The notes: a model not told the origin generated them from the letters alone. 64,000 bases of DNA from Dehalogenimonas sp. 4OHTPN (GCF_040448695.1 NZ_CP159307.1:1116001-1180000); one strand, 5' to 3'; shown: positions 43,587 to 52,974, counted from the first letter of the stretch. Made by a program: numbers and translations.

Positions 43587-44621
43587 ATGAAAACTGCAGT
43601 CTTGATACAACCTGGAAACTTGAGAGTCCTAAGGACAAAACGCCCTACCTGTCCTCAGCGAGGTCTTGTTGTCAAGGTTACCTGTTGCGCTATTTGTTCC
43701 AGTGATGCCCGCATGGTTTTAAACGGGCATCAAGGCTTAGTTTACCCTAGAGTCCCCGGCCACGAAATCGCCGGCGTGGTATTTGAGAGTAAGAACCCGG
43801 CATATAACATCGGAGACCGCGTTCAAATCTATCCCGGCATTAACTGCGGGTATTGCACGGCGTGTCTGAGAGGCGACACGCGAAGGTGTGCTTCCCTAAA
43901 AACCCTTGGGTTTTCAGAAGACGGCGGCTTCTCTGAATACCTGTCAGTGACAGATACCTCGATTCTGTCCGGCGGATTGAACTTGATCCCTCAAAATATC
44001 ACTGATGAAGAAGCCACCCTGACCGAACCACTTGCTAGCTGTATCAACGCGCAGGAAAAAACCAGAGTAAATAAAGGCGACATCGTATTGATTATCGGCG
44101 GAGGGCCGTTAGGATTATTGAACAGCTTCATAGCCCGAAAAATGGGTGCGGAGAAGGTGCTGATCAGCGAAAGGAACGAGAAACGTCTCGCTTTGGTTAA
44201 GAAGCTTGGTCGAGCAGACAGGGTTATCGACGCCGGTCTAGAACGATTGCCGAAGGTTGTCAGTGACGAGACCGGAGGCCGGGGAACCGACGTCGTAATT
44301 CTCGCATCAAACCATTCAAATATCTCAAACGTGCTTCCTCTTTTAGCCGCCGGCGGGAGGCTGTCGTTATTTTCCAGCCTCTCGAGAGAGTCCGCAGCTG
44401 TTTGGTTTGACGTCAATCACCTCCATTACCGGGAGTTAGAAGTCTCCGGGGCTTATGGATCTACCGCCACCCAGAATGCCGCCGCCCTCAAACTGATTGG
44501 GGAAGGTCTCCCGGTCGGGGAGTTAGTCACAAAACGGATAGGTTTAGAAGAGATCATGGACGGAATTCGATATACAAGCGATTGCGAGGGTCTCAAAGCA
44601 GTGATCCACCACAGTCAATAG
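43587..44621 (+). CDS. Zinc-containing medium-chain dehydrogenase in the corrinoid operon
   Basis: 344 residues. The catalytic zinc site is built from the Cys of CCAICSSD and the GHEIAG His/Glu. The structural zinc lobe is CGYCTACLRGDTRRC. The Rossmann motif is IGGGPLGLL, followed by acidic ISERNEK, which suggests NAD preference. It resembles threonine or sugar alcohol dehydrogenases. It is the first gene under the second cobalamin riboswitch, so a role in aminopropanol or lower-ligand metabolism is possible but unproved. Function is therefore given only at family level. Confidence 0.85.
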   Translation: MKTAVLIQPGNLRVLRTKRPTCPQRGLVVKVTCCAICSSDARMVLNGHQGLVYPRVPGHEIAGVVFESKNPAYNIGDRVQIYPGINCGYCTACLRGDTRRCASLKTLGFSEDGGFSEYLSVTDTSILSGGLNLIPQNITDEEATLTEPLASCINAQEKTRVNKGDIVLIIGGGPLGLLNSFIARKMGAEKVLISERNEKRLALVKKLGRADRVIDAGLERLPKVVSDETGGRGTDVVILASNHSNISNVLPLLAAGGRLSLFSSLSRESAAVWFDVNHLHYRELEVSGAYGSTATQNAAALKLIGEGLPVGELVTKRIGLEEIMDGIRYTSDCEGLKAVIHHSQ

Positions 44622-44692
44622 ATTTAAGCGAGAGGAGACAATGAACAAATAAAACAATCACCCACTGAATTTACGAAAGGAAAGGGAACAAT

Positions 44693-45817
44693 ATGAAAGA
44701 CAATCTTAAAGACTTCGGAGCTGGCGTAGCTTTGCTTATCAGTAAAGGCAACCTGACACGGCAGGAAACGAAGGAAATGTTTGATCAACTGATGGCTAAT
44801 ACGCAGCCGGACTTACAGCAAGGGGCATTCCTCGCCGCCTTGACGGCAAAAGGTGAAACCGCTGAAGAGATTGCCGGAGCCTGGCAATCCATCTACGAGG
44901 GAGATACCGTTAGAGTCAGTGTAAAGACACCGAGACCTATCATTGACAATAGCGGAACTGGCATGGACAGCTTAAAGACCTTCAACGTCAGTACTGCTGC
45001 CGCGGTTATCGCCGCTGCGGGCGGCAATTATATGGCCCGGCATGGAGCCAGAGCACTGACTTCAACTTGCGGCACGATTGACATCTGCGAAGCTCTCGGC
45101 GTTGACGTTGAGTGCGATATCGATGTGGTGAAGAAATCCATCGAAGCGACCGGAATAGGCGTTTTCAATGGTATGAGCGCAAAGGTTCATCCCCAGGCAC
45201 TTTTTAGGATCCTATCTCAGATCAGGTTCGGCACTACACTTAACATCTCGGCATCATTGTCCAACCCGGCGCTTCCACGTTATGGCGTCCGGGGTGTGTA
45301 TACTCGCAGCCTTGTTGAACCGGTTGCCAGAGTCATGCGGGAGATCGGTTATAAAAGAGCTCTAGTATTCCATGGTTCCAATGGTTGCGGCCGGGGCATG
45401 GATGAAGTGTCTATCTTCGGCGAGACATATGTCGCAGAACTTTTAGATACTTCTGAAATCGTTACCTACACTATTACTCCAGAGGTCTTTGGTGTCAACA
45501 GCGCTGCCGAAACCGAAGTTTATCCGCTGCAAGATCGTCAGGCTGAGGCAAGAAGGTTGGTGGAAATTCTCGCCGGCAAAAGGACAACATCAGATTACCA
45601 GATGGTTTGCGCCAATGCCGCCCCCATATTCTGCGTAGGGGGACAGGTGAACGATATTGCACAGGGGCACCGACTGGCTCAGGACGTTGTTCGATCTGGC
45701 AAAGCGATCAAGAAACTTCGCGATTGGGTGGCTTCGCAAAACACCGTGCCCGAGTCCGGACTCAGTAAGCTTGATGAAATTATTAGTTCTATACAAAAAG
45801 TAAAATCTAAATCATAA
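44693..45817 (+). CDS. TrpD-like phosphoribosyltransferase in the corrinoid operon
   Basis: 374 residues, from ATG 44693 after GAAAGG. It follows the fold of anthranilate phosphoribosyltransferase: PRPP loop NSGTGMDSLKTFNVSTAAA (GTGMD at 88-92) and the Mg-binding DE in GRGMDEVS (237-238). Residues that contact anthranilate in true TrpD are altered: HGNR is HGAR (117-120) and the Arg of the RTxxN motif is Thr in RFGTTLN. The enzyme therefore probably uses another base. It sits directly before cobT, which makes the lower-ligand nucleotide from a base, so a link to cobamide lower ligands is plausible. No trp genes are nearby. Confidence 0.82.
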   Translation: MKDNLKDFGAGVALLISKGNLTRQETKEMFDQLMANTQPDLQQGAFLAALTAKGETAEEIAGAWQSIYEGDTVRVSVKTPRPIIDNSGTGMDSLKTFNVSTAAAVIAAAGGNYMARHGARALTSTCGTIDICEALGVDVECDIDVVKKSIEATGIGVFNGMSAKVHPQALFRILSQIRFGTTLNISASLSNPALPRYGVRGVYTRSLVEPVARVMREIGYKRALVFHGSNGCGRGMDEVSIFGETYVAELLDTSEIVTYTITPEVFGVNSAAETEVYPLQDRQAEARRLVEILAGKRTTSDYQMVCANAAPIFCVGGQVNDIAQGHRLAQDVVRSGKAIKKLRDWVASQNTVPESGLSKLDEIISSIQKVKSKS

Positions 45818-45838
45818 TATACGGAAAGGAAGAGTAGT

Positions 45839-46900
45839 ATGTCACAGCTTTTAACGAATACCATAGCGGCCATCAAACCTCTGGACAAGACAGCCATGGA
45901 GAAAGCTGCAGCGAGGCAGGATCTACTTACCAAGCCGCAAGGCGCACTCGGACGACTGGAAGAGATATCCATCAGGCTGGCTGGGATCCAGAGTAAAGCT
46001 ATACCTGTTATCAAAACAAAAGCAGTGATAACTATGGCCGGGGATCACGGTGTAGTAGCGGAAAAAGTTGGGAACTACCCTCAGGAAGTTACCCCTCAAA
46101 TGGTTTTGAACTTCGTCCGCGGAGGTGCAGCTATCAATGTCATCGCCCGACAGATCGGTGCCCGTGTCGTCGTTGTAAACATGGGTGTTGCAGGTGATCT
46201 GCCGGCTGATATCCCGGTGGTCGACAAGCGGGTCGCGAGGGGTACCAAGAACATCGCTCGAGGGCCGGCGATGACCGAAGCCCAGGCCATTCAGTCAATA
46301 GAAGCCGGCATTGAAGTGGTCAACACAGAGATCGATAAAGGGCTCGACATTGTCGGTACCGGCGACATGGGCATCGGCAATACCACACCTTCCGCTGCCA
46401 TCTGCGCCGTCATGAGCGGCCAGTCGGTAGACAAGGTTACAGGTCGCGGCACCGGCCTGTCAGACGAGCAACTCCAGCACAAGATCAAGGTCATCGAAAA
46501 AGCCATTGCCGTCAACAAGCCGGATGCTAAAAACGGTGTTGATGTCTTGTCGAAAATAGGTGGGTTTGAGATCGGCGGCATAGCCGGAGTCATTCTTGGG
46601 GCTGCTGCTCGCGGCGTGCCGGTTGTAGTCGACGGCTTCATCTCGGGTGCCGGTGCCCTGATCGCCGAGGCTTTGGCACCCCAGGCTAGAGAATACATGT
46701 TCCTGGGCCACCTGTCAGTTGAACCTGGCCACCGTATCATGGCCGACAAGCTGGGCCTGAAGCCCATAGTCACCCTCGATTTACGGCTGGGCGAGGGTAC
46801 CGGCGCGGCAATCGGCATTTTCATCGCCGAGACATCGGCCAGAATCCTAGCGGAGATGGCTACTTTCGGCGAGGCGGGCGTATCGGAGAAGGAAGAGTAA
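45839..46900 (+). CDS. cobT: Nicotinate-nucleotide-dimethylbenzimidazole phosphoribosyltransferase
   Basis: 353 residues. CobT activates a benzimidazole base to its alpha-ribotide for cobamide assembly. Motifs: TKPQGALGRLEEISIRLAGIQ, TMAGDHGVVAEKVGNYPQEVTPQMVLNFVRGGAAINV, DIVGTGDMGIGNTTPSAAI, GGFEIGGIAGVILGAA and FLGHLSVEPGHRIM. The catalytic Glu is expected near the C-terminus (LRLGEGTGAA). ATG 45839 follows GGAAAGGAAGAG. Full length, with riboswitch control shared with its neighbours. Confidence 0.97.
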   Translation: MSQLLTNTIAAIKPLDKTAMEKAAARQDLLTKPQGALGRLEEISIRLAGIQSKAIPVIKTKAVITMAGDHGVVAEKVGNYPQEVTPQMVLNFVRGGAAINVIARQIGARVVVVNMGVAGDLPADIPVVDKRVARGTKNIARGPAMTEAQAIQSIEAGIEVVNTEIDKGLDIVGTGDMGIGNTTPSAAICAVMSGQSVDKVTGRGTGLSDEQLQHKIKVIEKAIAVNKPDAKNGVDVLSKIGGFEIGGIAGVILGAAARGVPVVVDGFISGAGALIAEALAPQAREYMFLGHLSVEPGHRIMADKLGLKPIVTLDLRLGEGTGAAIGIFIAETSARILAEMATFGEAGVSEKEE

Positions 46901-46967
46901 CGAAGATCGAGAATCGGGAATTGAAAATAGAAACGCACGGCCTTGTCCGTGGAGCGCTGTAGCCCAG

Positions 46968-47732
46968 ATGTCCTTTTTAGCCGCTCTTCGCTTTTTAACC
47001 ACCATTCCTATCCCTTTCAGGAGGGAAGAATGGGACCGGCCGTTGACCCAGCAGCAGTTTGCCAGGTCACTGGTGTACTACCCGCTTGTGGGCCTGATCA
47101 TCGGCGGCATACTATGTGGGTTGTACTGGCTTTTCTCCACGTTTTTACCTCCGATTCTGACCAATGCCCTCATTATCGGTTCTCTGGCTTACCTGACCGG
47201 GGCGCTTCACCTCGACGGGTTGATCGATACCTTTGACGGGTTAGCCGGCGGGCATCGCTCGCCGGAGCGGCGCAAGCAGATCATGAAAACACCGGATGTC
47301 GGCGCCATAGGCGTGGTGACGGGTGTGGTGGCGCTGCTGCTCAAGTTTGCGGCGATAGCCTCAATCCCGGAGAGCCACACCTATTCGGCCCTTATCCTCA
47401 TGCCGGTGCTGTCCCGCTGGGCAATGGCCTACGCCGTTTTCCGCTATCCCTACGGCAGAGACGCAGGCATGGGCAAAGAACTTAAGAGCGGCTCCAACGC
47501 CTGGGTGCTGCCGACGGCCAGTGTCGTCGCGGTTGTGTTTGTTGCCGCGGCCGGCGGATGGCTGGGCGTGGTCTCCATGGCCTTTATCTGGCTGCTGACG
47601 GCGACGCTAGCCGGATTTTTTCAGGGCAAGTTCCAAGGCCTTACCGGCGACACCTACGGCGCCATCAATGAGATCAGCGAGTTTGCCGTGCTTCTTTTGG
47701 TCGTGCTATTCTCTTTCAACAATTGGCTGTAA
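46968..47732 (+). CDS. cobS: Cobalamin synthase (adenosylcobinamide-GDP ribazoletransferase)
   Basis: 254 residues, a membrane protein with six or seven helices. CobS joins the alpha-ribazole to adenosylcobinamide-GDP. It starts MSFLAALRFLTTIPIP, contains GALHLDGLIDTFDGLAGGHRSPERRKQIMKTPDVGAIGVV, the metal-binding Asp-rich family motif, and ends with GLTGDTYGAINEISEFAVLL. ATG 46968 is clear. Expressed with cobT under the second riboswitch. Confidence 0.96.
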   Translation: MSFLAALRFLTTIPIPFRREEWDRPLTQQQFARSLVYYPLVGLIIGGILCGLYWLFSTFLPPILTNALIIGSLAYLTGALHLDGLIDTFDGLAGGHRSPERRKQIMKTPDVGAIGVVTGVVALLLKFAAIASIPESHTYSALILMPVLSRWAMAYAVFRYPYGRDAGMGKELKSGSNAWVLPTASVVAVVFVAAAGGWLGVVSMAFIWLLTATLAGFFQGKFQGLTGDTYGAINEISEFAVLLLVVLFSFNNWL

Positions 47733-47790
47733 TCGACACATACAAATTTTATAGCCACTTCAGATTGACTGTGCCATTTCCCCACGGGTG

Positions 47791-47814
47791 GAATCCCGCT
47801 CTTGCGGGAATGAC
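47791..47814. repeat. dRS3-like dispersed palindrome
   Basis: The minus strand reads GTCATTCCCGC, a short spacer and GCGGGATTC. The family of ATTCCCGC-N-GCGGGAAT palindromes is widely dispersed in many bacteria. Here it lies between cobS and cobC. Only one copy is seen in this window. Confidence 0.55.
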
Positions 47815-47836
47815 AAAACAGAAATAAGGAACACTT

Positions 47837-48439
47837 GTGAAACTGATACTGATACGCCACGGCAAGACGGCCACAGATAACCCGGAAAAATGCCATGGTT
47901 CGACGGATATCGACCTGTCCGAAGAAGGATACCAGCAAGCTGCCAGGCTGGCGAACCGCTTCAAGGACCAGCAGATAGATGCCATGTACGCCTCCACGCT
48001 GCGGCGGGGCGCCGCAACCGCCGGCACCATCGCTGCGGCCCACAACATAGATGTCGTGTCCGCGCCTGAGCTAAACGAGGTTGATTTCGGCCGGATCGAG
48101 GGCATCACCTTCGAAGAAGCCTGCGGGCTATATCCTGACGTCACCGAGTTGTGGCGGTGCGGCAGCACCCAGTTATGCTTCCCGGCAGGTGAAACATTCA
48201 CCGACTTTGCCGCCAGAGTCAACAGTTTCCTTCCGAGGCTCCAGGCACACCGAGATGACGAAACGATCATGCTGGTGGGCCACGGCGGGCCGTACAAGGT
48301 TTTGGTCTGCAGCCTGTTGGGACTGCCGATGGAACACTACTGGAAATTCAGGTTCGACATGGCGTCCGTAAGCATAATCGACATCTACCCGACGGGGGCA
48401 ATGCTGGGCAAGCTGAGCGACACCTCTCATTTGGTTTAG
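47837..48439 (+). CDS. cobC: Histidine phosphatase family protein, probable alpha-ribazole phosphatase
   Basis: 200 residues. The phosphatase signature is LIRHGKT (catalytic His11 region), with the second Arg/His in YASTLRRGAATA and VGHGGPYKVLV. CobC removes phosphate from alpha-ribazole phosphate or adenosylcobalamin phosphate. Family members are generalists; the assignment rests on position between cobS and cobU. ATG is not used; the start is GTG 47837 after AAGGAAC. Confidence 0.87.
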   Translation: MKLILIRHGKTATDNPEKCHGSTDIDLSEEGYQQAARLANRFKDQQIDAMYASTLRRGAATAGTIAAAHNIDVVSAPELNEVDFGRIEGITFEEACGLYPDVTELWRCGSTQLCFPAGETFTDFAARVNSFLPRLQAHRDDETIMLVGHGGPYKVLVCSLLGLPMEHYWKFRFDMASVSIIDIYPTGAMLGKLSDTSHLV

Positions 48440-48455
48440 AGCGAAAGGGTAAGTG

Positions 48456-49019
48456 ATGGAGAAACGGACCGTATTACTTATCGGCGGAGCGCGCTCTGGT
48501 AAGAGCAGCTACGCCGAGGACTTAGCACGGCAGATTGGCGGTGAAGTACTGTTTGTGGCCACGGCAGAAGCCCGTGACGAGGAGATGCAGCGCCGCATCA
48601 AAGTCCATCAGAAGTCGCGACCGACACACTGGCACACTCTGGAGGCGCCGTGCCGGGTGGGTAGTTGCATCTCCCAGGACGACCGCCAGATTAATGTGGT
48701 CGTCCTCGACTGTGTCACACTGCTGGTGAACAACATTCTCTGCCAGCACATGGCGATCCACGACGAAAACGTGGATGAGAAAGCGGTGGAAACCGACGTG
48801 AAGGCCGAGGTCAACGCCATTATCGACTGCATGGAAAAAAGCCCGGCGACCTACATTCTCGTCACCAATGAAGTAGGGGAGGGTATCATTCCGCTGGGGG
48901 CAACCACCCGCATCTACCGCGACGTGCTGGGACGGGCCAACCAGATGCTGGCGCGGGCGGTCGATGAGGTGTATTTGATGGTGGCGGGCATACCGCTGCG
49001 GGTTAAGCCGCAGGGTTAG
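48456..49019 (+). CDS. cobU: Adenosylcobinamide kinase/guanylyltransferase
   Basis: 187 residues from ATG 48456 (a GTG lies one codon upstream). P-loop LLIGGARSGKSSYAEDLA, then VATAEARDEEMQRRIKVHQKSRPTHWHTLEAP with the guanylylated His region, VVLDCVTLLVNN and LVTNEVGEGIIPLGATTRIYRDVLGRANQMLA. CobU phosphorylates adenosylcobinamide and adds GMP to make the CobS substrate. Last gene of the second corrinoid operon, followed by a terminator. Confidence 0.96.
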   Translation: MEKRTVLLIGGARSGKSSYAEDLARQIGGEVLFVATAEARDEEMQRRIKVHQKSRPTHWHTLEAPCRVGSCISQDDRQINVVVLDCVTLLVNNILCQHMAIHDENVDEKAVETDVKAEVNAIIDCMEKSPATYILVTNEVGEGIIPLGATTRIYRDVLGRANQMLARAVDEVYLMVAGIPLRVKPQG

Positions 49020-49104
49020 CCACCGGTCGATAGCCGGGAGCAACCATTGTTGTCCCGGGTTCCAAGGTGTTGGCTCTGCCGATTCGCTCGGTCCGGCATA
49101 AGAC

Positions 49105-49139
49105 TAAAAAGAGGCGGCTCTTCCGAGCTGCCTCTTTTC
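49105..49139. terminator. Bidirectional terminator between cobU and trx
   Basis: AAAAGAGGCGGCTC pairs with GAGCTGCCTCTTTT around TTCC (one mismatch), with A and T runs on both sides. It suits both converging genes. Confidence 0.85.
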
Positions 49140-49156
49140 GCTATCGCTGTTCAAAG

Positions 49157-49474
49157 CTAAACAAGCTTGTCGATCTTGGCCTGGAGCGAGCTCTCCGGGA
49201 CGGCGCCGACGACGGTCTCGGCGACTTTGCCTTCCTTGAAGAACATGAGGGTGGGTATGGACATCACCCGGTACTGGCCGGCGGTCTTCTGGTTTTGGTC
49301 TACATTAATCTTGCAGAACTTGAATTTATCTTTGTGCTTCTCTTCCAGTTTGTCGATGACCGGGGCCACCATGCGGCAGGGGCCGCACCACGGCGCCCAA
49401 AAGTCCACCAGGACGGGCAGCATGGATTTCATCACCTCGGCGTCAAAGTTATCGTCGGTAACTTCCAGCGGCAT
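49157..49474 (-). CDS. trxA: Thioredoxin
   Basis: 105 residues, normal length. VLVDFWAPWCGPCRMVAPVIDKL holds the active-site WCGPC (C30, C33), with the cis-Pro at MSIPTLMFF. Cytosolic protein-disulfide reductant. It may also feed electrons to CcdA (35495). The first gene after the cobU terminator on the opposite strand; probably transcribed alone. Confidence 0.97.
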   Translation of the reverse strand: MPLEVTDDNFDAEVMKSMLPVLVDFWAPWCGPCRMVAPVIDKLEEKHKDKFKFCKINVDQNQKTAGQYRVMSIPTLMFFKEGKVAETVVGAVPESSLQAKIDKLV

Positions 49475-49597
49475 AGTTCAACTCCTTCTGAAGACTATAT
49501 CTAAAGTGTAACCTGTTGCCCGGGATAGGTCAACAAATAATTAGCTATCATCAGGCGTTCGCGGTGGCTTGTCGAACCTCGAACTTTTTTCAGCAGC

Positions 49598-52500
49598 TCA
49601 GGCACAGCCGATCAGAGCGTCGACCATGGCCCGCAACTGGTCCGAGGTGAAGCCCTTGATGACGATGCCGGCCTTGGGGCAGGTAGCCATGCAGACTCCG
49701 CAACCGCGGCATTTAACGGCGTCCGACTCGACGATCTTTTTCAATTCGCCGTCTTTCATGTATTCGACCAGGGTCAAGGCATTGAACGGACAGGGTTCGA
49801 CACAGTAGGCGCAGCCGTCGCAGTTGGCCTCGACCACCTCGGACACCCGGGGCTCCAGCTCGATGCGGCCCTTGGCGATGGTCGCCAACACCCGCGCTGC
49901 CGCCGCTTGGGCCTGGGCGACAGTCTGAGGGATGTCCTTTGGTCCCTGGGCGCAACCGGCGATGAAGACGCCGTCGTTCATGGTGGCCACCGGATCCAGC
50001 TTGGGATGGCGCTCCAGGAAGAAGCCGTCGGCGCTGCGCGACAGGCCGAAGAGACGGCCAACGGCCTCGGCGTCTTTTTGCGGCTCGGCGGCCACGGCCA
50101 GCACCACCATGTCCACCGGTACCCGCAGCACGGCGCCCTGGAGGGTGTCCTCGACGATGACGATCAGTTTGCCGGCGGTTTCTTCGCCGATGGTCCGGTC
50201 GGTGATCTCGGCTACCTTGCCGCGGACGAAATTGACCCCTTCATCGCCGACGCGCTTGTAGAACTCCTCGTAGCCTTTGCCGGCGCAGCGCAGGTCGATA
50301 TACATCTGGTACACGCTGGCCCCGGTGCGTTCCTGGATGAGATGGGCCTGTTTCAGGGAGTACATGCAGCATATCTGGGAGCAGTATTCGTGGTAATTCT
50401 TGTCGCGGCTGCCGACGCAGTGGACGATAGCCACGGACTCCGGCTTGCGGCCGTCCGAGAGCCTGATCTCGCCGCTGGTGGGGCCGGAGGCGTTGGCCAG
50501 CCGCTCAAACTCCAGGCTGGTAATGATGTTGTCGAATTTGCCGTAGCCGTAGTGCGAAATCGATGACGGGTCGAACGTGTCGTAACCGGTGGCCACGACG
50601 ATATTGCCGACCTGGATCTCTACGTTATCGGCTTCCTGCTCGAAATCGATGCATTTTGCTTCGCAGGCCTCGACGCACTGGCGGCAGTCTGAGCAGCCGG
50701 CGCAGTTGAGGCAGCGGGCGGCCTCCGCTATCGCCTGAGCCTGGCTGAGGGTGAGTTCGGTCTCGGAGAACGAACCGGCGACGATAGGTGCGTGGGGAAT
50801 CTCGACCCTCGGCAACCTGGCGACGCCCTTCAGCGACGGCCGGACCACGTTCTGTTGCGGTTTGCGGTCGACCCCGAGGCCCTTGCCGTTAAGGTAACGA
50901 TCGATGGAGACGGCGGCTTCCTTGCCAGCGGCAATGGCTTCGATAACTGTAGCCGGGCCGGTGACGACATCGCCGCCGGAGAAGACACCCTCAATGCCGG
51001 TCGCCAGGGTCACCGGGTCGGCTTCGATGGCGCCGTTGGGACGCCGCGACAGTTCGGCGAAGCTACTCGCAGCAACGGACTGGCCGACGGCGACTATGAC
51101 GTTATCAGTCTCTATGTCGAACTCGCTGCCGGTGATGGGCACGGGCCTGCGGCGGCCGGAGGCGTCCGGTTCGCCCAGATCCATGCGGACGCAACTCAAT
51201 CCGGCGACCTTGCCACCTTTTTCAATGACGGCTACCGGCGCGGCAAGCAGGTGAAACTTTACACACTCGGACTCGGCGGCGGCGACTTCTTCGCTGATGG
51301 CAGGCATTTCCCCCCGGGAACGGCGGTAGACGATAGTCACATTTGGGGCTCCGAGGCGGATAGCGGTCCGGGCGACGTCGATGGCGGCGTTACCGCCGCC
51401 GATGACGGCGACTTTGCTGCCTAGCGGCGGCGCATTCCCTTGCCTAACCTTCTTGAGGAAACCGAGCGCATCATATACGCCTCCGGCCAATTCGCCGGGA
51501 ATGCCAAGCTTCTGGCTCTGCCAGGCGCCGCAGGCGACGAAGACAGAGTGGTAACCCGCGTCTTTGAGCTGCTCAATAGAATCGACTTGAATACCGGTCT
51601 TGATTTCAGCGCCGAGTTCCTTGAGATAGTCGATATCGTTGTTCAAAGCCGCCTCCGGCAGCCTATAAGTCGGAATGCCGTAGCGCAGCATGCCGCCGGC
51701 CTTATCATCGGCCTCGAACACGGTCACAGGGTAGCCGAGCTTTAGCAAGTCATAAGCGCAGGCCAGGCCGGCCGGGCCGGAACCGACTACCGCCACTTTC
51801 TCGGCGCGACTGATTGACGGCGTCCCCGGGGTTCGGCCGTGCTCTATCTCGTATTCGGCTATGAAACGCTTCAGGGCACGGACGGACACGGCTTCATCGA
51901 AATCGCTGCGGCCGCATTCGGCCTCGCAGGGATGGGTGCAGACCCGGCCGCAGACGGCGGCAAAGGGCATAGTCCGCCGCACCACCTCGAGGGCTTCGGC
52001 GAATTTACCCTGGGCGATGAGGGCGATATAACCTTGGGCATTGACCCCGGCGGGACAGGCGGCGCGGCAGGGCGGCGTGCCGCGGCGGTCAATGGTATAG
52101 GTATTGGGCACGGACTGGGGGAAGGGACGGTAGGCAGCCTTGCGATCAACCAGCCCCAAGTCGAACTCCGATGGGATCGATACCGGGCAGACGGCGGCAC
52201 AGTCGCCACAGCCCTTGCAGTCTTTCTCACGGATATACCGTGTCTTGCGGTTGACCGTCACCTTGAAGTTGCCGGCGTGGCCGGATACTGCGGAAACCTC
52301 GCTGTAAGATAACAGGTCGATGTTGGGATGCTGGCCGGCCTGGCTCATCCGGGGCGTGGAGATGCAGGCGGCGCAGTCCAGGGTGGGGAAGGTCTTGTCC
52401 AGTTGCGCCATGTGGCCGCCGATGGTGGGGGATTTTTCAACCAGGTAGACCCTCCGGCCGGAATCGGCGATCTCCAGAGCGGCCGTGATGCCGGCGATGC

Positions 52501-52957
52501 CGCCGCCGACTACCAAGGTCGCCGGGTTGACCTCGATGCTTCGGGGCACCAGTGGCTCCTGCAGGCCGACGCGGCGGACGGCGGCGCGGACGGCGTCCTT
52601 GGCCTTTTGAGTGGCGGCGGCCGGGTTTTCCCGGTTGACCCAGGCGCAGTGCTCCCGAATATTGGCCATCTCCAGGAGGTAAGGGTTGAGGCCGGCGGCC
52701 TGCAGCACGCGGCGGTAGGTCTTCTCGTGCATGGTCGGGGAGCAGGCAGCGACGACGATGCGGTTGAGACCGAACTCGGCGATGTCTTTCTTAATGATGT
52801 CCTGGCCGGGATCGGAGCAGGTGTACTTGTTGGCGCGGGCGATGACCACGCCGGGCAGGGTCCCGGCGTACTCGGCGACGGCGGCGACATCGACGACGCT
52901 GGCGATGTTGATGCCGCAGTGGCAGATATAAACGCCGGTCCTGATTTCTTCGGCCAT
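49598..52957 (-). CDS. HdrA-like flavoprotein with an inserted GltD-type NAD(P)H oxidoreductase module
   Basis: 1119 residues. Residues 1-290 and 690-1119 are HdrA: YICHCGINIASVVD, LVVGGGIAGITAALEIADSG, CKGCGDCAAVCP, AIVHCVGSRDKNYHEYCSQICC and the terminal ferredoxin clusters CDGCAYCVEPCP and CRGCGVCMATCP. Between about 290 and 690 lies a complete GltD/glutamate-synthase-small-subunit-like module: CRAACPAGVNAQGYI with further Cys, the FAD motif VAVVGSGPAGLACAYDLLKLG, the NAD(P) motif VAVIGGGNAAIDVARTAIRLG, and GVFSGGDVVTGPATVIEAIAAGKEAA. The protein likely moves electrons between NAD(P)H and Hdr clusters. It is co-transcribed with the HdrD-like gene. Confidence 0.9.
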   Translation of the reverse strand: MAEEIRTGVYICHCGINIASVVDVAAVAEYAGTLPGVVIARANKYTCSDPGQDIIKKDIAEFGLNRIVVAACSPTMHEKTYRRVLQAAGLNPYLLEMANIREHCAWVNRENPAAATQKAKDAVRAAVRRVGLQEPLVPRSIEVNPATLVVGGGIAGITAALEIADSGRRVYLVEKSPTIGGHMAQLDKTFPTLDCAACISTPRMSQAGQHPNIDLLSYSEVSAVSGHAGNFKVTVNRKTRYIREKDCKGCGDCAAVCPVSIPSEFDLGLVDRKAAYRPFPQSVPNTYTIDRRGTPPCRAACPAGVNAQGYIALIAQGKFAEALEVVRRTMPFAAVCGRVCTHPCEAECGRSDFDEAVSVRALKRFIAEYEIEHGRTPGTPSISRAEKVAVVGSGPAGLACAYDLLKLGYPVTVFEADDKAGGMLRYGIPTYRLPEAALNNDIDYLKELGAEIKTGIQVDSIEQLKDAGYHSVFVACGAWQSQKLGIPGELAGGVYDALGFLKKVRQGNAPPLGSKVAVIGGGNAAIDVARTAIRLGAPNVTIVYRRSRGEMPAISEEVAAAESECVKFHLLAAPVAVIEKGGKVAGLSCVRMDLGEPDASGRRRPVPITGSEFDIETDNVIVAVGQSVAASSFAELSRRPNGAIEADPVTLATGIEGVFSGGDVVTGPATVIEAIAAGKEAAVSIDRYLNGKGLGVDRKPQQNVVRPSLKGVARLPRVEIPHAPIVAGSFSETELTLSQAQAIAEAARCLNCAGCSDCRQCVEACEAKCIDFEQEADNVEIQVGNIVVATGYDTFDPSSISHYGYGKFDNIITSLEFERLANASGPTSGEIRLSDGRKPESVAIVHCVGSRDKNYHEYCSQICCMYSLKQAHLIQERTGASVYQMYIDLRCAGKGYEEFYKRVGDEGVNFVRGKVAEITDRTIGEETAGKLIVIVEDTLQGAVLRVPVDMVVLAVAAEPQKDAEAVGRLFGLSRSADGFFLERHPKLDPVATMNDGVFIAGCAQGPKDIPQTVAQAQAAAARVLATIAKGRIELEPRVSEVVEANCDGCAYCVEPCPFNALTLVEYMKDGELKKIVESDAVKCRGCGVCMATCPKAGIVIKGFTSDQLRAMVDALIGCA

Positions 52958-52974
52958 GAGAGCCTCCTAAGGTA

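Noticed and set aside
44641-44652. Three-codon ORF (ATG AAC AAA TAA) with a good RBS before the TrpD-like gene
   Set aside because: Too short to support; it could be a chance or decayed start. Only leader-peptide tests would show use.
49907-50566. Plus-strand open frames opposite the HdrA-GltD gene
   Set aside because: All lie antisense to conserved ferredoxin and FAD motifs.
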